Assembly (NCBI GenBank): GCA_033239005.1
Contig: BSQZ01000070.1
Location: forward strand, 1,766,617 to 1,830,616
From: Lamellibrachia satsuma
Lineage: Eukaryota; Annelida; Polychaeta; Sabellida; Siboglinidae
Direction: 5' to 3'
Length of the DNA stretch: 64,000 nt
Each line of letters begins with the position of its first letter. The first letter of the stretch is position 1. Position numbers and translations under genes: made by a program. Of the stretch, positions 50,626 to 62,324 are shown in pieces. The notes under the pieces were generated by a model. The model was not told the origin of the DNA. It was given only the letters and a program-made list of their open reading frames with translations, and did not search any database.

Positions 50626-51540
50626 TGGAAAAATTCCTGCGCTAATTGTAGCCGACAATAAACCCAGTGTGGACACCACTGGTTCCCGATACACTTTCTG
50701 TTCCAAAACAAGACTTGGTGTTCTCAATGTAGTGCTACAATATTACATGTTCATTCTCATTTAGTATCTTATATCTGACTCTGCTATGATTTTCGGAACT
50801 AATATGCTGGAGTAAAATAACTTATCTCACTGTGTTTTTTATGATGACATTCGTGTTTGTGTCTACAAATACGAATGAAGACAGGAATGTCGTCAATCAT
50901 TGTTGTTTCGCATGACGAACAATAGGTAAACAAGGTCATCAATTTCAACAGTCACGTGACATCAAATATTCACGTAGACACGGGTTTGGCGTCAAACGTT
51001 GACGTATGCATGTCTGGTTTGTAGAATGGGGTATTGGTGTGGACTCGCGGAGTCTACAGTACGTTGTTATGCTACAGAGATCTGGACACGAAGATGTGAA
51101 ATCAAATGAAAACGACGCGGGTATAGAGTTTGAGGTTGCAATGGTTAAGCTGGACAGAAAGACTAAGCAATGAAAAGGTGCTCGACAGACAAGGTTTATA
51201 GAACCACAATCGCGTCACTATAATTTCACCGTTTAAGAATATCGATCTTACCGTTCAGTGCCTTCTCAGACTGCTGTAGACAATGTGCAGCACACCGTTT
51301 ATCGGAGTCCGGTGTTGACGGGATCACGTGACGAGCATATCACAACACATGTAAAATGATGTTCCCGTTCGAACGCAATAGCGACGTGATGTATTCGGAC
51401 CGAAATATTCATACAGATAACGGTAAAACTATATTTTGGAATGTGTTTAATTAAAACACATTTGGGCGGTTGAGATGTTAATACAGATACTGCTATATAA
51501 CAGGATTTTATGAGAAAAATTATCACAATTGTTCACGCGC
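50623..51540. other. Unassigned non-coding stretch
   Basis: Nothing recognised. Confidence 0.35.
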
Positions 51541-51610
51541 ACCAATTTAATAATACTAATATGTTATTTTATATAGCGCCAGATACAATTAAATTGTTCG
51601 TGACACTTTA
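51541..51610 (-). mobile_element. L2-like LINE/SINE 3' tail
   Basis: The minus strand reads ctgtaaagtgtcac, later ctggcgctatataaaataac and tattagtattatt, like the gcgctatataa tail of the SINEs and of the LINE at 38118-38674. Confidence 0.5.
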
Positions 51611-51671
51611 CAGCATATAAAATATACGGTACATTTCGCACAATTCTCCCGACATTGTAGATTAGATATCA

Positions 51672-51960
51672 GAAAGCATTCATTCTCACAGAGGGCGATA
51701 AATGAATGAAACACATCATTTACTGATTGTGCAAATGCTAGCGTTGTGAATGTGTTTAAGAAAAGAACTAAACTGACAAATATCTCAGAAGGACGGGTTA
51801 CACATCAATATCTCAGAAGGACGGGTTACACATCAATATCTCAGAAGGACGGGTTACACATCAATAAATAATCGTTGAACTATCGATAAACAAATGTCTT
51901 CCTTGTCCACTTGTTGTCTTGGTTTTTGCCTTGGACGACAATCTGATTAAAATCTTGTTC
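51672..51960 (+). mobile_element. CR1/L2-like LINE fragment, copy 2
   Basis: The sequence from ttctcacagagggcgataaa through aatgctagcgttgtgaatgt matches the coding strand of the LINE fragment at 24238-24480 ([13 protein letters not shown]...VNMF region), now broken by stops. The 3' part gataaacaaatgtcttcctt and attaaaatcttgtt also match. A 28-bp segment within it is triplicated (51781-51864). Confidence 0.75.
51781..51864. repeat. 28-bp tandem triplication inside the LINE fragment
   Basis: Three identical units beginning tatctcagaaggacgggtta start at 51781, 51809 and 51837. They correspond to the last codons of the LINE frame (RYLIRAGYT in the other copy). Confidence 0.95.
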
Positions 51961-53206
51961 GATATCTGAGAGCCTGTTCAGACGAAACTATAGCTCGCTA
52001 CCTACAGCGAGAATGTCATCTTGCAAGTAGTGTGTCGTAAATTACGTAATAGAGAAGTATGTCGCATTGACTGCCGTTTCCATGAAAAACTCGCGGTTAA
52101 CTATCATTAACTACACATTTTTTATGTAATGTCTTTGAGCGGTTTTGTGCAATGTGTTCATGTTCAGAACATTAATCGTGTCATTGACTTCCGAAGTTTG
52201 ACGTCTTTAACGACAGCTGATTAATAAAACCATCGCATCTGGCACAACTCACCTTTTGTGCCGGCGGTTGCCCATGAAGTTAACAGCGGAGATTATCCAA
52301 CAGATGGTCGCCGCATTATCTGATAGATTGCTTCAGTCGTAATGTTGCAACGCGGTACCATCGATTACTACGTGTATTGACATAATAATTAACGCATTAA
52401 TGTTGAATACGTTGTCATGCTGCATTGCTATAAACATGTAGCGCTTGTCTGATGTAAGCGTGCGTGGAGGTTCAGCACTGAAGGAATCTCTTCGCGACGA
52501 CGGTAAGGGACAGATCGTTATTTTTTCCGTAGGCGACGATGTTGATGTTGTTAGTCCTGTACGCAAAATAACGATTCAGATTTTATTACAACTGTACAAT
52601 TTAATGCCTGTCAGGTCACTGATCTGCTGTAAAGTTTTCGTCAAATCCTAGAAATTTCGAGAATATCAACATAGGATATGTTCCCCGTCAGATGTCACCA
52701 AAACAAGAAGATTTTGTTTACATACCCACAAGGTCCTTCCAACACGTATTCTGCTAAGGAGCAACTAGAAATTTAATCATGTGCGCAGAAGTCTCGTAGT
52801 CTGCAAATGTGCCTTTTTCCTGTTAAGAAAATGTTTTTAAGGTGCAAAAAATCGTTGAAATGGTGTACCATCTCAAAATCACTGGGACTTGATTCGTATG
52901 TCATGAACCAGGCAGTGAAACAGTGATCCAACCCCGGTAATACGAAGCAACTGGTCTCATTCTAATGCCGGTGTGTCGTAATAAGTCACTACTGGCTATA
53001 ATCTGCAACGCAGATGGATGGGGGGGGGGAGTGTGCATAAACGGTGGCGTATCACGCGGGGGGGCAAGCTTAGTCACCCATTACCATGCAGCGTAATGGG
53101 TTACATGTGCAATGCATCCCTCTAAATACGTCGCTGCGCATAAAGTTTACGACTGTAAGAAAATAACTAATACATTGTGGTTTTGTATATACATACTAAA
53201 TAAATG
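51961..53206. other. Unassigned non-coding stretch
   Basis: G-rich runs near 53020-53065; nothing else recognised. Confidence 0.35.
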
Positions 53207-53208
53207 TA

Positions 53209-53272
<64 letters not shown>
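53207..53272. repeat. (ACGC)n-(AC)n compound microsatellite
   Basis: About ten ACGC units followed by about thirteen AC units, the same order as at 12811. Confidence 0.98.
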
Positions 53273-53273
<1 letters not shown>

Positions 53274-53663
53274 TTCTTCCAGCTTCCCGACGCCATCTCG
53301 GCAGGCGTCCGTTCACGTGACCACTGCAGACGTCGACCCCGCACAACGTGACCGCTCAGACGCAATGGAAACGAAATCAGTTTTCACAATGATCTCAGAT
53401 TGGTCGTACTCTGGAAGACCACTGAGAAAACCAATTTCGTAAGGATCTTTGTCTTGTTCTCCAGTATCTGACGCCAGGCAGCAACCTTATTGCTCCCCGT
53501 TTCCTTGTGGGAGACGCTAGACAGTCCTCCCGCCGTGCTCGTGGAGACTAGTACGCTGCTGGGGAAACTCACACTAGCAGCCATTCGTTCGTGTATGTGT
53601 GTTACTTCTGAGACACGATTTAGATGTAAAAAGTTGACTACGATATCAGTACATGGAGCGATG

Positions 53664-53668
53664 TGATT

Positions 53669-53714
<46 letters not shown>

Positions 53715-53720
53715 TATATA
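53664..53720. repeat. (ATT)n-(TA)n microsatellite
   Basis: Six ATT units pass into TA repeats. Confidence 0.97.
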
Positions 53721-56700
53721 GCTTATAGTATAGAAGATAAAAACGATCAGGCGATGTCACTTGAACACGCAAGTGTCAATCTCTAACCACCATGGTGGCC
53801 CGATGAAGGCGCACATTAACGTCGCCATTTCGACAACATTAAGCAGGGGTTAATTTGCAGGCGTACACTCGTAGCAGGTGACTGTCATAAAGTTGGCGGA
53901 CGGGACCGCACCGACGCAGGAAGTCGACACTGCGCGGCCGACCGCCGCCGGCCAAACACGTCAGTAGGCCCGGGCCAGAGCTCGCAGATTAATGGCTGTG
54001 TAACGAGCCCTACTCTATGTCGACGACGTAAAAACTAACGGCTATGATGCTGCGTCGTCGCGGGGAGTAAACAGATACTCGTGACTGCCGGGGTAGTTCA
54101 CGACGACGTCTCTACGTCATACTGAAGAGCGACAACGAAGAACTGTTAAGAACAGAACGTGGTGCAAGAACCGTACAGAACGAAAAACTGATTTCTTGCC
54201 ACACCGACAGGAGTTCTAGTGTAACTTACTAACGGGAGTCGGTCTGCTCCGCGGTACTTACCTTACAATGTCCTCTTTTGTCAGACAGACACGTAAGACC
54301 AAACCACAATTGTCGCGGTTACAAATCCTGACCAGTCGTTTTGAAGGTGCACGACTGAAAGGCCAGAGATAATCGCATTTTCGTTTTTCGTCAGTTTGCT
54401 GATGCCGTGATTTTACACCATCCGCGATCTGACAAAATTATTTAAACTCGTATGGTGATTACCTTAACTTGATGTGTTCGTCTATATCGCATATTCTGGG
54501 TAAGGTCATTCAACACACATGACTACATCTGCAAGAAATACTAAAGGAAGGAAATTACGCGAATCAAAAGAGCAAATGGGCTGTCGGATGAGATAGTGGA
54601 CGATCAAACACTTTACGTCGTCTTGGCCGAAGCAGGTTTTGCTATCGCTCTGCGTTACAGCCACGTATCGGGCAGGACAATTTATGATAAGGGAACAAGA
54701 CGCCATGTAATTATTTTAACCAGATAACCTACACACAACGGATGGGTCGCGCAGTCCGTCTAGATATCGCCACCGTCTGTATCAACGCTGTGTGACCTCA
54801 TCGACCCCTCTCCAGAAGCGGGTGACTGCTAAGCACCCTCGAAAGTGCCGATGACAGATGAAAGAGTGGCCATATTTGTTTACTGACACCCCCGGCGAGA
54901 GCTCCAGCCGAGCCGTGATATGTTTACACAAACTTCTGTGGTCAAGCCCGCCAGATGCACAGTCCGGTCTCTTCGATTTCCCATGTCTGCGATTCGTGCT
55001 CAGAAATTGCAATGTCTTGACCCTTCGCAGCAAACAGTCTGTGATCAGATCTCTGCTCCCATCTCGATATATCACGATGCAGATTATCTATATTCTAGTT
55101 ACTAATGTTTGTTGTCGTGTGATTTCTTCAACCTCTTTAGAGATGCTCTGTACCTAAGAACGCAGACTTGTCAAGCTCCCAGGCAGGTATTTGACGGCAT
55201 AACAGGCAGCAGATACGCAATCGAACATCACAAACAACGCGACAGACGAACAGGGGACGTGACGCGGGCAAATTAAAATATATTTAAAACTTGGAAGTTT
55301 GTTCAATGACTTCCACGTGGTTATACACCGACTGTAGACCATTACATGTTATCACGCCTGAGTAAATATTCTATATTTATAAATCGTTGTGGCGAACGAT
55401 GGGATTGACGAATGTTCTCGCCCACGAAAACCATCCAAGAGCGTTCGAGGCGCGAACTGGTTATGAAGCGGATAGCGTGCGCCGCTCACTTGGGCTTGCG
55501 TTACATATCGTCACGGGACCACAATAGCACCAATCCTGCGCGCAGACAACACGCACTCTGGTGGGCGTAATGAACGTTCTAAATTCGAAGCTCACGTTTC
55601 ATCGGAGTCATACTTTTTCGAAACCCGACCCGACGCTGCCCGGGCCACTTTCGTCGGCTGCGGCGGGACGGAGCCGCGGCACCTAGTTAACATTCCGAAC
55701 GCGTCGCTATTCACGTGGCACGCCACACGACAACGAATCCGGCGACACGGATCGCGCGCAACTCACCCGCCGAATATTCGAGATGACAATGCTTGCCGCC
55801 TCGGCGAATTGTCACAATGGCGCGAACAAAGGCGCGCCGCTATTTGCGATGCGCGCGCGTCTGTTGTGACAATGTCGCACCCGGTTGTCGCAAGCGCCAA
55901 AGAAAACCCGGCGGGTGAACGCTTTGAGGATGCGCGCCGTCAAAGGCAGCGCACCGTCGGGAATCCGCCGTCGTCCACGCACGCTGCGCCATCCGCCATT
56001 GTTACCCGCGAGCGTGGAAAACGTGCGAGGATATTTGATCGTTTTACCCGAACGGAAATCTTTAATAACGACCGCCACTTAAGTGTGTTTACGTCGACTC
56101 GACGAGGCAGGAACCCGCTGGTCTTGTTCGTAAGAACTTGCACCGAGTAGTCGGACTGGATCTTGGCACGCATGCAGAACCTCTCAGGATCACTGAATAT
56201 GGGACTTACCAAAGAGTTCATTATACAAAAGTTAACTTCATAGAAGTCAATGATGACCCCCCTTGTGACTTTCTTACCATATACTACACCAACTAGTTAA
56301 TTATAATTACATAACTGAACTTTATAGAAGTCAATGATAAAACGTCGCTCACTCCCACTTGCACGGTGTCGGTCAAGGCGGCACGGACGCTCTTACCATA
56401 TACGGGTCTGGTGGAGACAACGCAGTTTCCGTGCCGTCCGTCACAGCTGTTTATTGAGGCCCACGCCATCGGAGCACTCGACCGTCTGAACGCCATTTCC
56501 TGTCGGCCTACAGGGCCGGTCTCCACACAGGATGTGACCGGCAAGAACACGCTTCCGACCTGGAAGTACTCTCCATCATTTCATCAACACCCATCAATTA
56601 CGGACAACGTCCGATCACGTTTTCCACGGCAGAACTAGCGACGTCTGTTCGAACCTACTACATTTACAGTTATAAAAAATGTTTGGTTGTAAATTAGACC

Positions 56701-56882
56701 GTTAGAAGGTCTAAACGCGTCTGGTAAATTTATTTTTACTTTAGGTACACTTGCAGAAATTAACCACCTCGTAGTATCTTTTGGTTGTGATTATCAGTCA
56801 GAATAAAGGAGTACACTTCGACAAAAAAATAACCACGACCATTTACTAAATTTAACTCATAAAATCTATTGTAACCATACAC
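53721..56882. other. CpG-rich non-coding stretch
   Basis: CpG-rich, especially 53880-54130 and 55420-56110. Open frames of up to 113 codons occur on both strands at 55809-56150 and near 54780-55160; none resembles a known family. It may hold an unmethylated promoter, but no element is recognisable. Confidence 0.35.
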
Positions 56883-57205
56883 CACTTGAATGAATGACAC
56901 AGAAGTTACGCAAGGAGTTTGGGAGACTCGTTTACAAATTATTGTTGTAGTAAGTAACGGGACACCTCATTTATGACAATAACAGCTGGTAACGAGGAGT
57001 AGGCTTTGTTATGGTAACATCTACATATGGGTGTGCACTTGAATGAATGATACAGAAGTTACGCAAGGAGTGGGAGAAGTTACCCTAGGAGGGGGGAGAC
57101 TCGTTTACAAATTATTGTTGTAGTAACGCGACACCTCATTTATGACAATAACAGCTGGTAATGAGTAGGCTTTGTTATGATAACATCTACATATGAGTGT
57201 GTTAC
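56883..57205. repeat. 153-bp diverged tandem duplication
   Basis: Copy 1 (56883-57035) and copy 2 (57036-57205) share cacttgaatgaatga, cagaagttacgcaaggag, gactcgtttacaaattattg and cacctcatttatgacaataa in order; copy 2 has a roughly 20-bp insertion (agaagttaccctaggag). Confidence 0.93.
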
Positions 57206-57243
57206 AACGAAAAAACGCCATTGTCTTCGTAGTTAAACTATTC

Positions 57244-57291
57244 TGACACGCACGCACGAACGAACGAACGCACGCACGCACGCACACAATC
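57244..57291. repeat. (ACGC)n/(ACGA)n microsatellite
   Basis: Mixed acgc and acga tetranucleotides. Confidence 0.96.
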
Positions 57292-60200
57292 ACAGCGGGT
57301 GGCAATCGGCAGACATCTTTGCTGTCGGTCGTCTCCGCGTCGACGCCACAGGATCCTGCAAGAAGTTGCAACGACAAACGTGACGTGAAGAACAACACAC
57401 GCATAGACGAATGTGGTATGTTAGCGAGGAACTCACTGGGATGTGACAAATGGTCTGTGGGGAGTTGTTTGCATGCACAAGTGGCCTACGTGAATCTAAG
57501 AAGTTAGAAAGTAAAAGCACTTCCATTGGAAGCTATATTGGCGGAAGAACAGATACAATAACTGGAAAACTATATTTTAAAGCTTCAATTTGAAGATAAG
57601 TACAGCATAGTAAGTGTTAAGGAACAGTAATAGTCAGTAAATAGGTTTTGTACCTGGGTTTGTTTACCTTTTTAAAATGTGTCTGCATTCCTTCAGTGGT
57701 ACGTCAACACTCTAGATCACGATATTTATTCCACATATTTTTTCACTGGGAAAGTGGGCACTGGAAAGTGGGCACGGGAAAGTGAATTCGGAAATAGTAT
57801 ACCGATATACATTCTTAAACATCTCACTTGTTTATATTGTTTAAAATTAATTATGCATACGGTATTTGCTATACTGACATTTAAATAATTGTCATCTGGT
57901 TATTTAGCAACCAACTGGGGTAATACAGTGAGAAGGATTGGACAATAGATGGAGATGCACATACTTTGTGATTTATAGTAATTCCCCAAGTCTCACAGAA
58001 GTAACAAACATATCACAACATTAATGCGTGCAATAAACACAGACCAAAGGAATGAGTAGGCTTTAACTTGGGACTTCCTGCCACAAATGTCTTTTGGCTT
58101 GATTTCTGCAGGAGCTCAAACTGACACCAGAAAGGTCAGCCAGAATATGTCCAGTCAACTGGAACTATATTGGATGTGGGTGGCACTTAGTGGGCAGTTA
58201 TGACTTCACCAATGGCCGGCAATTATATAAACTTATTTCCATGTTTGGCTAGCCCCAGGAGATGCCGGGCAAGTTCAAAGGGATGGCGGAACATTATGAA
58301 GGAAGCAGTTTTTATGTCAGGAAGAGGGGTGGCTAGATAACTAGATAAACATACCTCCTTGTGGGATCCTGTGGGAGTCAAGCCAGCTACCCTGGGTGGC
58401 CTGGGATGATTATCCCTGGGATGGAGACATGGAGACGCTACTGTTCCCTGAATTGCATGGGACTGGCTGGGAAATTTTTTTTTTTAAAAACTGTGCAGAT
58501 GGACCGAATGGAAGAATGCGCAAGCTTACATACTTCAAACATATATTGTGATGAAACATGTGTAAAGCAAAACATAGAAATGTGGGTCAAAGTGTTGCTT
58601 TCTATAAAACAGTACTGTTCACAGACTCACTGCAAGACTTTTAACAGGCCAAAATTAACTGTTTTTATCACTGACACATAACGTAAGGAAACTATCAGCG
58701 CTAATGTAGTATATTTTGTAGTCAATGACTTTTAACACACTAAAACATCTCGAGATGATGTATGCCCGTGAACAGTTGTTCTAGCTACGACGTCCCTTCA
58801 ACATCTACTGCTCTATATGCTGTAAGGACATGCTTGATGTTAGCCAGACTACCTTCTAACAATGAATAATTACCTCCTTTTATGTTGTCACTTCAGTGAC
58901 ATGACTAGGTCATATCTCCGCTGGTGCCTTTTATTTTACCACTTTGCTAAAGTGTCACAGTGTCGGTACTATGGGGCACCAGGTACTGGTCAACCCTCGT
59001 GATTTCTCAATGTCCCCACCTGCGTCAAGACGATGACATTCCTTAGCATTATGTAGTCTTGTATCGTCTAAGTAGCGTCTAAATAGCACGTTTACTATTC
59101 ATGAGCAATATGGTTCTTTTACTTTAAGAGTAATTGGTTTATTTGTGACACAGTTGGGCATGGTAAAAACTAGATGCAAAGTAACACAGAAACGTCACTT
59201 ATAAAATAATAATGGAAACGTTATCTAAACCAATCATCATTGTGTTTTAATATATCTAGAATTAATCAAAATAAAATCATTTCCCTTTTATATTCAGCTT
59301 ATGCAGAGTGACAAGATTGAACAGATTTTGAGATGTTCACTTCTTAAAAGTCAATAATGCCGGTAAATATCCATCCATTCAAATTAAACTTTACTATAAC
59401 ATTCTCAAGTTTAGTTGTTAAAATGGTGTTGGTGATTGGCTTCTCACCAGATGAACTATTCTGGGTGCAAAAGACCTTTCTTTCCTCTAAGATATGTAGT
59501 ATAAAATATTATTTTATTAATGGTATGTATTTGGTTATACCCAGAGTAACTTAAAACTCTTTCCTTAACTGATTTAGCCTATTGCAAATCCGGTTCAATG
59601 GTTTCCAAATATGTAATGTGTGAATAGTTTATGTAACATCCGCAGCCGGTTTAATAATAAAATGCCTATTTTTGTTAAAATCATCGAAAGAATTGACTTT
59701 AGTTGTTAGATTTGGTAAGGATCAAAATAGTGGATATCCAAAATGGTAAACACTGTGTGGGTTAATGCCGATCATGGATGTGACCTCCATCCTCTCGCTG
59801 ATCACATGACAAAGTTACAAAATTTCACAAAGGAAGAAAATCGTGATATTTAACAATTCTATTTTCACTTCAGTTAATGCTTGAGCAAGCATTAACTTAT
59901 TTAATAGTTTGTCTGATGACTTCACAAAAACTACATACAAAAGTTGCACAAATGTTGCAGTGGTTACTAGGTAGGTTTGTTTTTTTGTAAATTAATTTAA
60001 AATGAGACTAGCAAAAGAAATCAAATTGATAAAGTGCCTTTAATTAATTTTATTGCATTTATTTCAGAACCAAATTACTAAGACCTTATATGAGCCTGAG
60101 ACTGTGTGTTTGTCAACACTGATCTAACGGTTTGATATGGGTATTCGTAATATTTCTAAAACGGCACCAAAAATAATGGATTGTGTAGAAAGTTAGCACA

Positions 60201-60795
60201 TACAATGGATCACCAACAACATAATTAACGAAGTCAGACCACCCAGCAAGTATATGCAAGTTGAGATGTCCAATCTATCAAAGATCACCAATTCTCCCTG
60301 ACCTTTTCTGTGTGCTCTATGATAGAGGCCTGACATGCTAAATCACAGGGCACTGGTGTCACATTATCACAAGTCCTGTCCAGAAGGACTCTGTCATCAA
60401 TGGGACTGGTGGTCAAGGAATGAGTCAGTGGTCATGCCTCTTAGCCATCTGATATGTCAGTAATGTTTGGACAGTGGATGTCTTAAGTGGGGCCATCCAC
60501 TGACCAATAATTGATTCCCCCAATCTTCTTTCATCGCTAACCACTTATGACTGAGTGGACCAAACAAAACCAGAGATGGACATGAACCAGGGGCAGTGGA
60601 CACAGCTGTCAGTGAACACTGACCAGATGGTCAAGGGATGGTGACCAAGGAAAAGATGTGTACAGAGAAAAGAAATATATAGAAAAGAAGGCAAACCCGG
60701 GCAGAAGAAGAAATTCATGGAAAATAAAACCAAATCCAGAGAAAATATAACCAATCTAGAGAAGAAGAGTTTTCCGAAAAGAACACAATCTTTTT
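57292..60795. other. Mostly CpG-poor stretch with one transposon copy
   Basis: From about 57600 CpG is visibly scarce and TG/CA common compared with earlier parts of the window. One CTTAAAG-TIR transposon lies at 59550-60043. A weak exon candidate is described in the findings. No gene recognised. Confidence 0.4.
59550..60043 (-). mobile_element. CTTAAAG-TIR DNA transposon family, inverted near-full-length copy
   Basis: This is the reverse complement of the element at 40551-41052 over its whole length (about 494 bp): actaggtaggtttgtttttt, aatgttgcagtggt, tgatcacatgacaaagttac and aaccggatttgc-type words appear in reverse order. The internal palindrome here is longer, agttaatgcttg-ag-caagcattaact (59873-59898). 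Confidence 0.85.
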
Positions 60796-60894
60796 TAATA
60801 TGTAGCATTATCTATCTGAACAACACATCTTATGCAAATGTTTTGAAAATATCTGCACAAGATGTGTCTTTCAGATAGATAATGCTACATATTA
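60796..60894. other. Long 99-nt hairpin (possible small-RNA precursor or foldback element)
   Basis: A perfect 25-bp outer helix (60796-60820 with 60870-60894) is followed by a 2x2 internal loop, a 9-bp helix (60823-60831 with 60859-60867), one mismatch and four more pairs. The loop (60837-60853) is 17 nt. In all, 38 of 41 positions pair. It sits in the CpG-poor stretch. I do not recognise a known microRNA. TA at both edges could be a target duplication if it is a foldback transposon. Confidence 0.9.
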
Positions 60895-61652
60895 GTTCAA
60901 TACAAATTTCACCGAAATATTAATGCAATGAAAACAATTTCCCCTTATGTTTTTTTACTGGCAAACAACGCATGGAAACACCCCAGTCAGCTGACACTAA
61001 GCCTGTTAGAAAACACCCCTCAACCAGGCATACCAGGTAGTCTGCAGAAATGCCTTGTCGACCACAGGATGGTAAAAAACCTGCACTGCAGTTGATAATT
61101 TAGTGTCAACACAGACAAGTTGATGACTAAACGGCCAGGACTGGCTGAGAGTTAACGGTGATTGACAGCTTAAACTAGGGTAGGTGCTAGCAAGTACATG
61201 TCTGTTGCTCATCTCTTTACTCATGCAGGCACACTTATTCCACCGTCAATTATCCTGCTAATCTGAAGTGATATCAAACAAAAGGCATAATAAGATCTTG
61301 CCATAAAGAACAATTCTGAGTACCAGGAAGGAAGAAACCAGACTATTCTCTTTGGTTTCTCGTTCCCTTCCATGGCACATCAGAGAGCATAACACTTCAG
61401 CATCCAAGTGTTGACTTTAGGCAGGTTTCTGGCAATCAGCAGAGATGTCTTCTGGAGATACCATCAGCTGAAGACCATGTCCACAGATATTGGACATTAC
61501 CAAGACTACACAGACAAGAAGATCACTTTGTAAACAAACATTGTCTCATGCGGCAGCTGGTTTAGATGACATAGTCTGTGCTTGTAAACGTGTCTTGTCA
61601 TTTGGTGTTCTAAATTATTTGGGAATCATAAAAAGGGTTACAGAACAAGAGG

Positions 61653-61746
61653 ATAATCAAGTAGGCCTACTGCTACATGTCTGTCTACAACATATTGCTA
61701 TAATCAAGTAGGCCTACTGCTACATGTCTGTCTACAACATATTGCT
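61653..61746. repeat. 47-bp tandem duplication
   Basis: Two identical copies start at 61653 and 61700: ataatcaagtaggcctactg, then ctacatgtctgtctacaaca. Confidence 0.97.
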
Positions 61747-62261
61747 ATTTATAGACACAAATTAACGTAATTAAAAATATTCAGTATTAATGAAAGTAAA
61801 TATAACATATTCTCAGTGGAATCAGTTATATTTTCAAACAGTCCATACATTTTGCACTTCTTGACAGAAATAATCTATTTAATGTTATTACAAACCTGAC
61901 AACTTTTCAATAATGAATTTCTTGAGTACAACACTAAGCAGCGACAAACCTGATTTGCCTGCACCAAAAACATTTGCTGCACATGAAATGTCTACAACAT
62001 GCAACTTTGTTAATTACCAACTTTCTGGTTACTTTCAGCAAACTTCTCACAAGGATCAATTTAGCAGTCGAGTAGCGAAGGTTGTTTGGCATTAATAAAA
62101 CAAACACGATCTGTTGGCCTCCTGCTCTGTTCCCTCCTCCGGCGCCTCTCTCTTCCTGGGACCTGCCCAAGGCACGTCCAAACATAAACAAATACTTACA
62201 GGAAACTTCAAGATATGGATGAGCATCGTTCTGCATTTCAAGTGTGTAGTTGACAGCATGG

Positions 62262-62324
62262 TGACTCTAACAGTGCTGACAGTGCACCATGATGGTGACT
62301 CTAACAGTGCCGACAGTGCACCAT
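62262..62324. repeat. 31-bp tandem duplication
   Basis: Two copies of atggtgactctaacagtg followed by c(t/c)gacagtgcacc, differing at one base. Confidence 0.95.

Noticed and set aside
53147..53365. Minus-strand LSGHVVRGRRLQW, like a retrotransposon C-terminus
   Set aside because: Only a few residues resemble the GHVVRM-type motif and the frame then runs into the (AC)n repeat; too weak.
53384..53584. 66-codon minus-strand frame starting MAASVSFPSSVLVSTSTAGG
   Set aside because: Protein-like start but no family recognised, no donor site found at its end, and no neighbouring exon. A cccgtttccttgtggg word shared with 45926 seems coincidental.
55809..56150. 113-codon + strand frame
   Set aside because: CpG-rich composition, an open frame also on the opposite strand, no recognised family.
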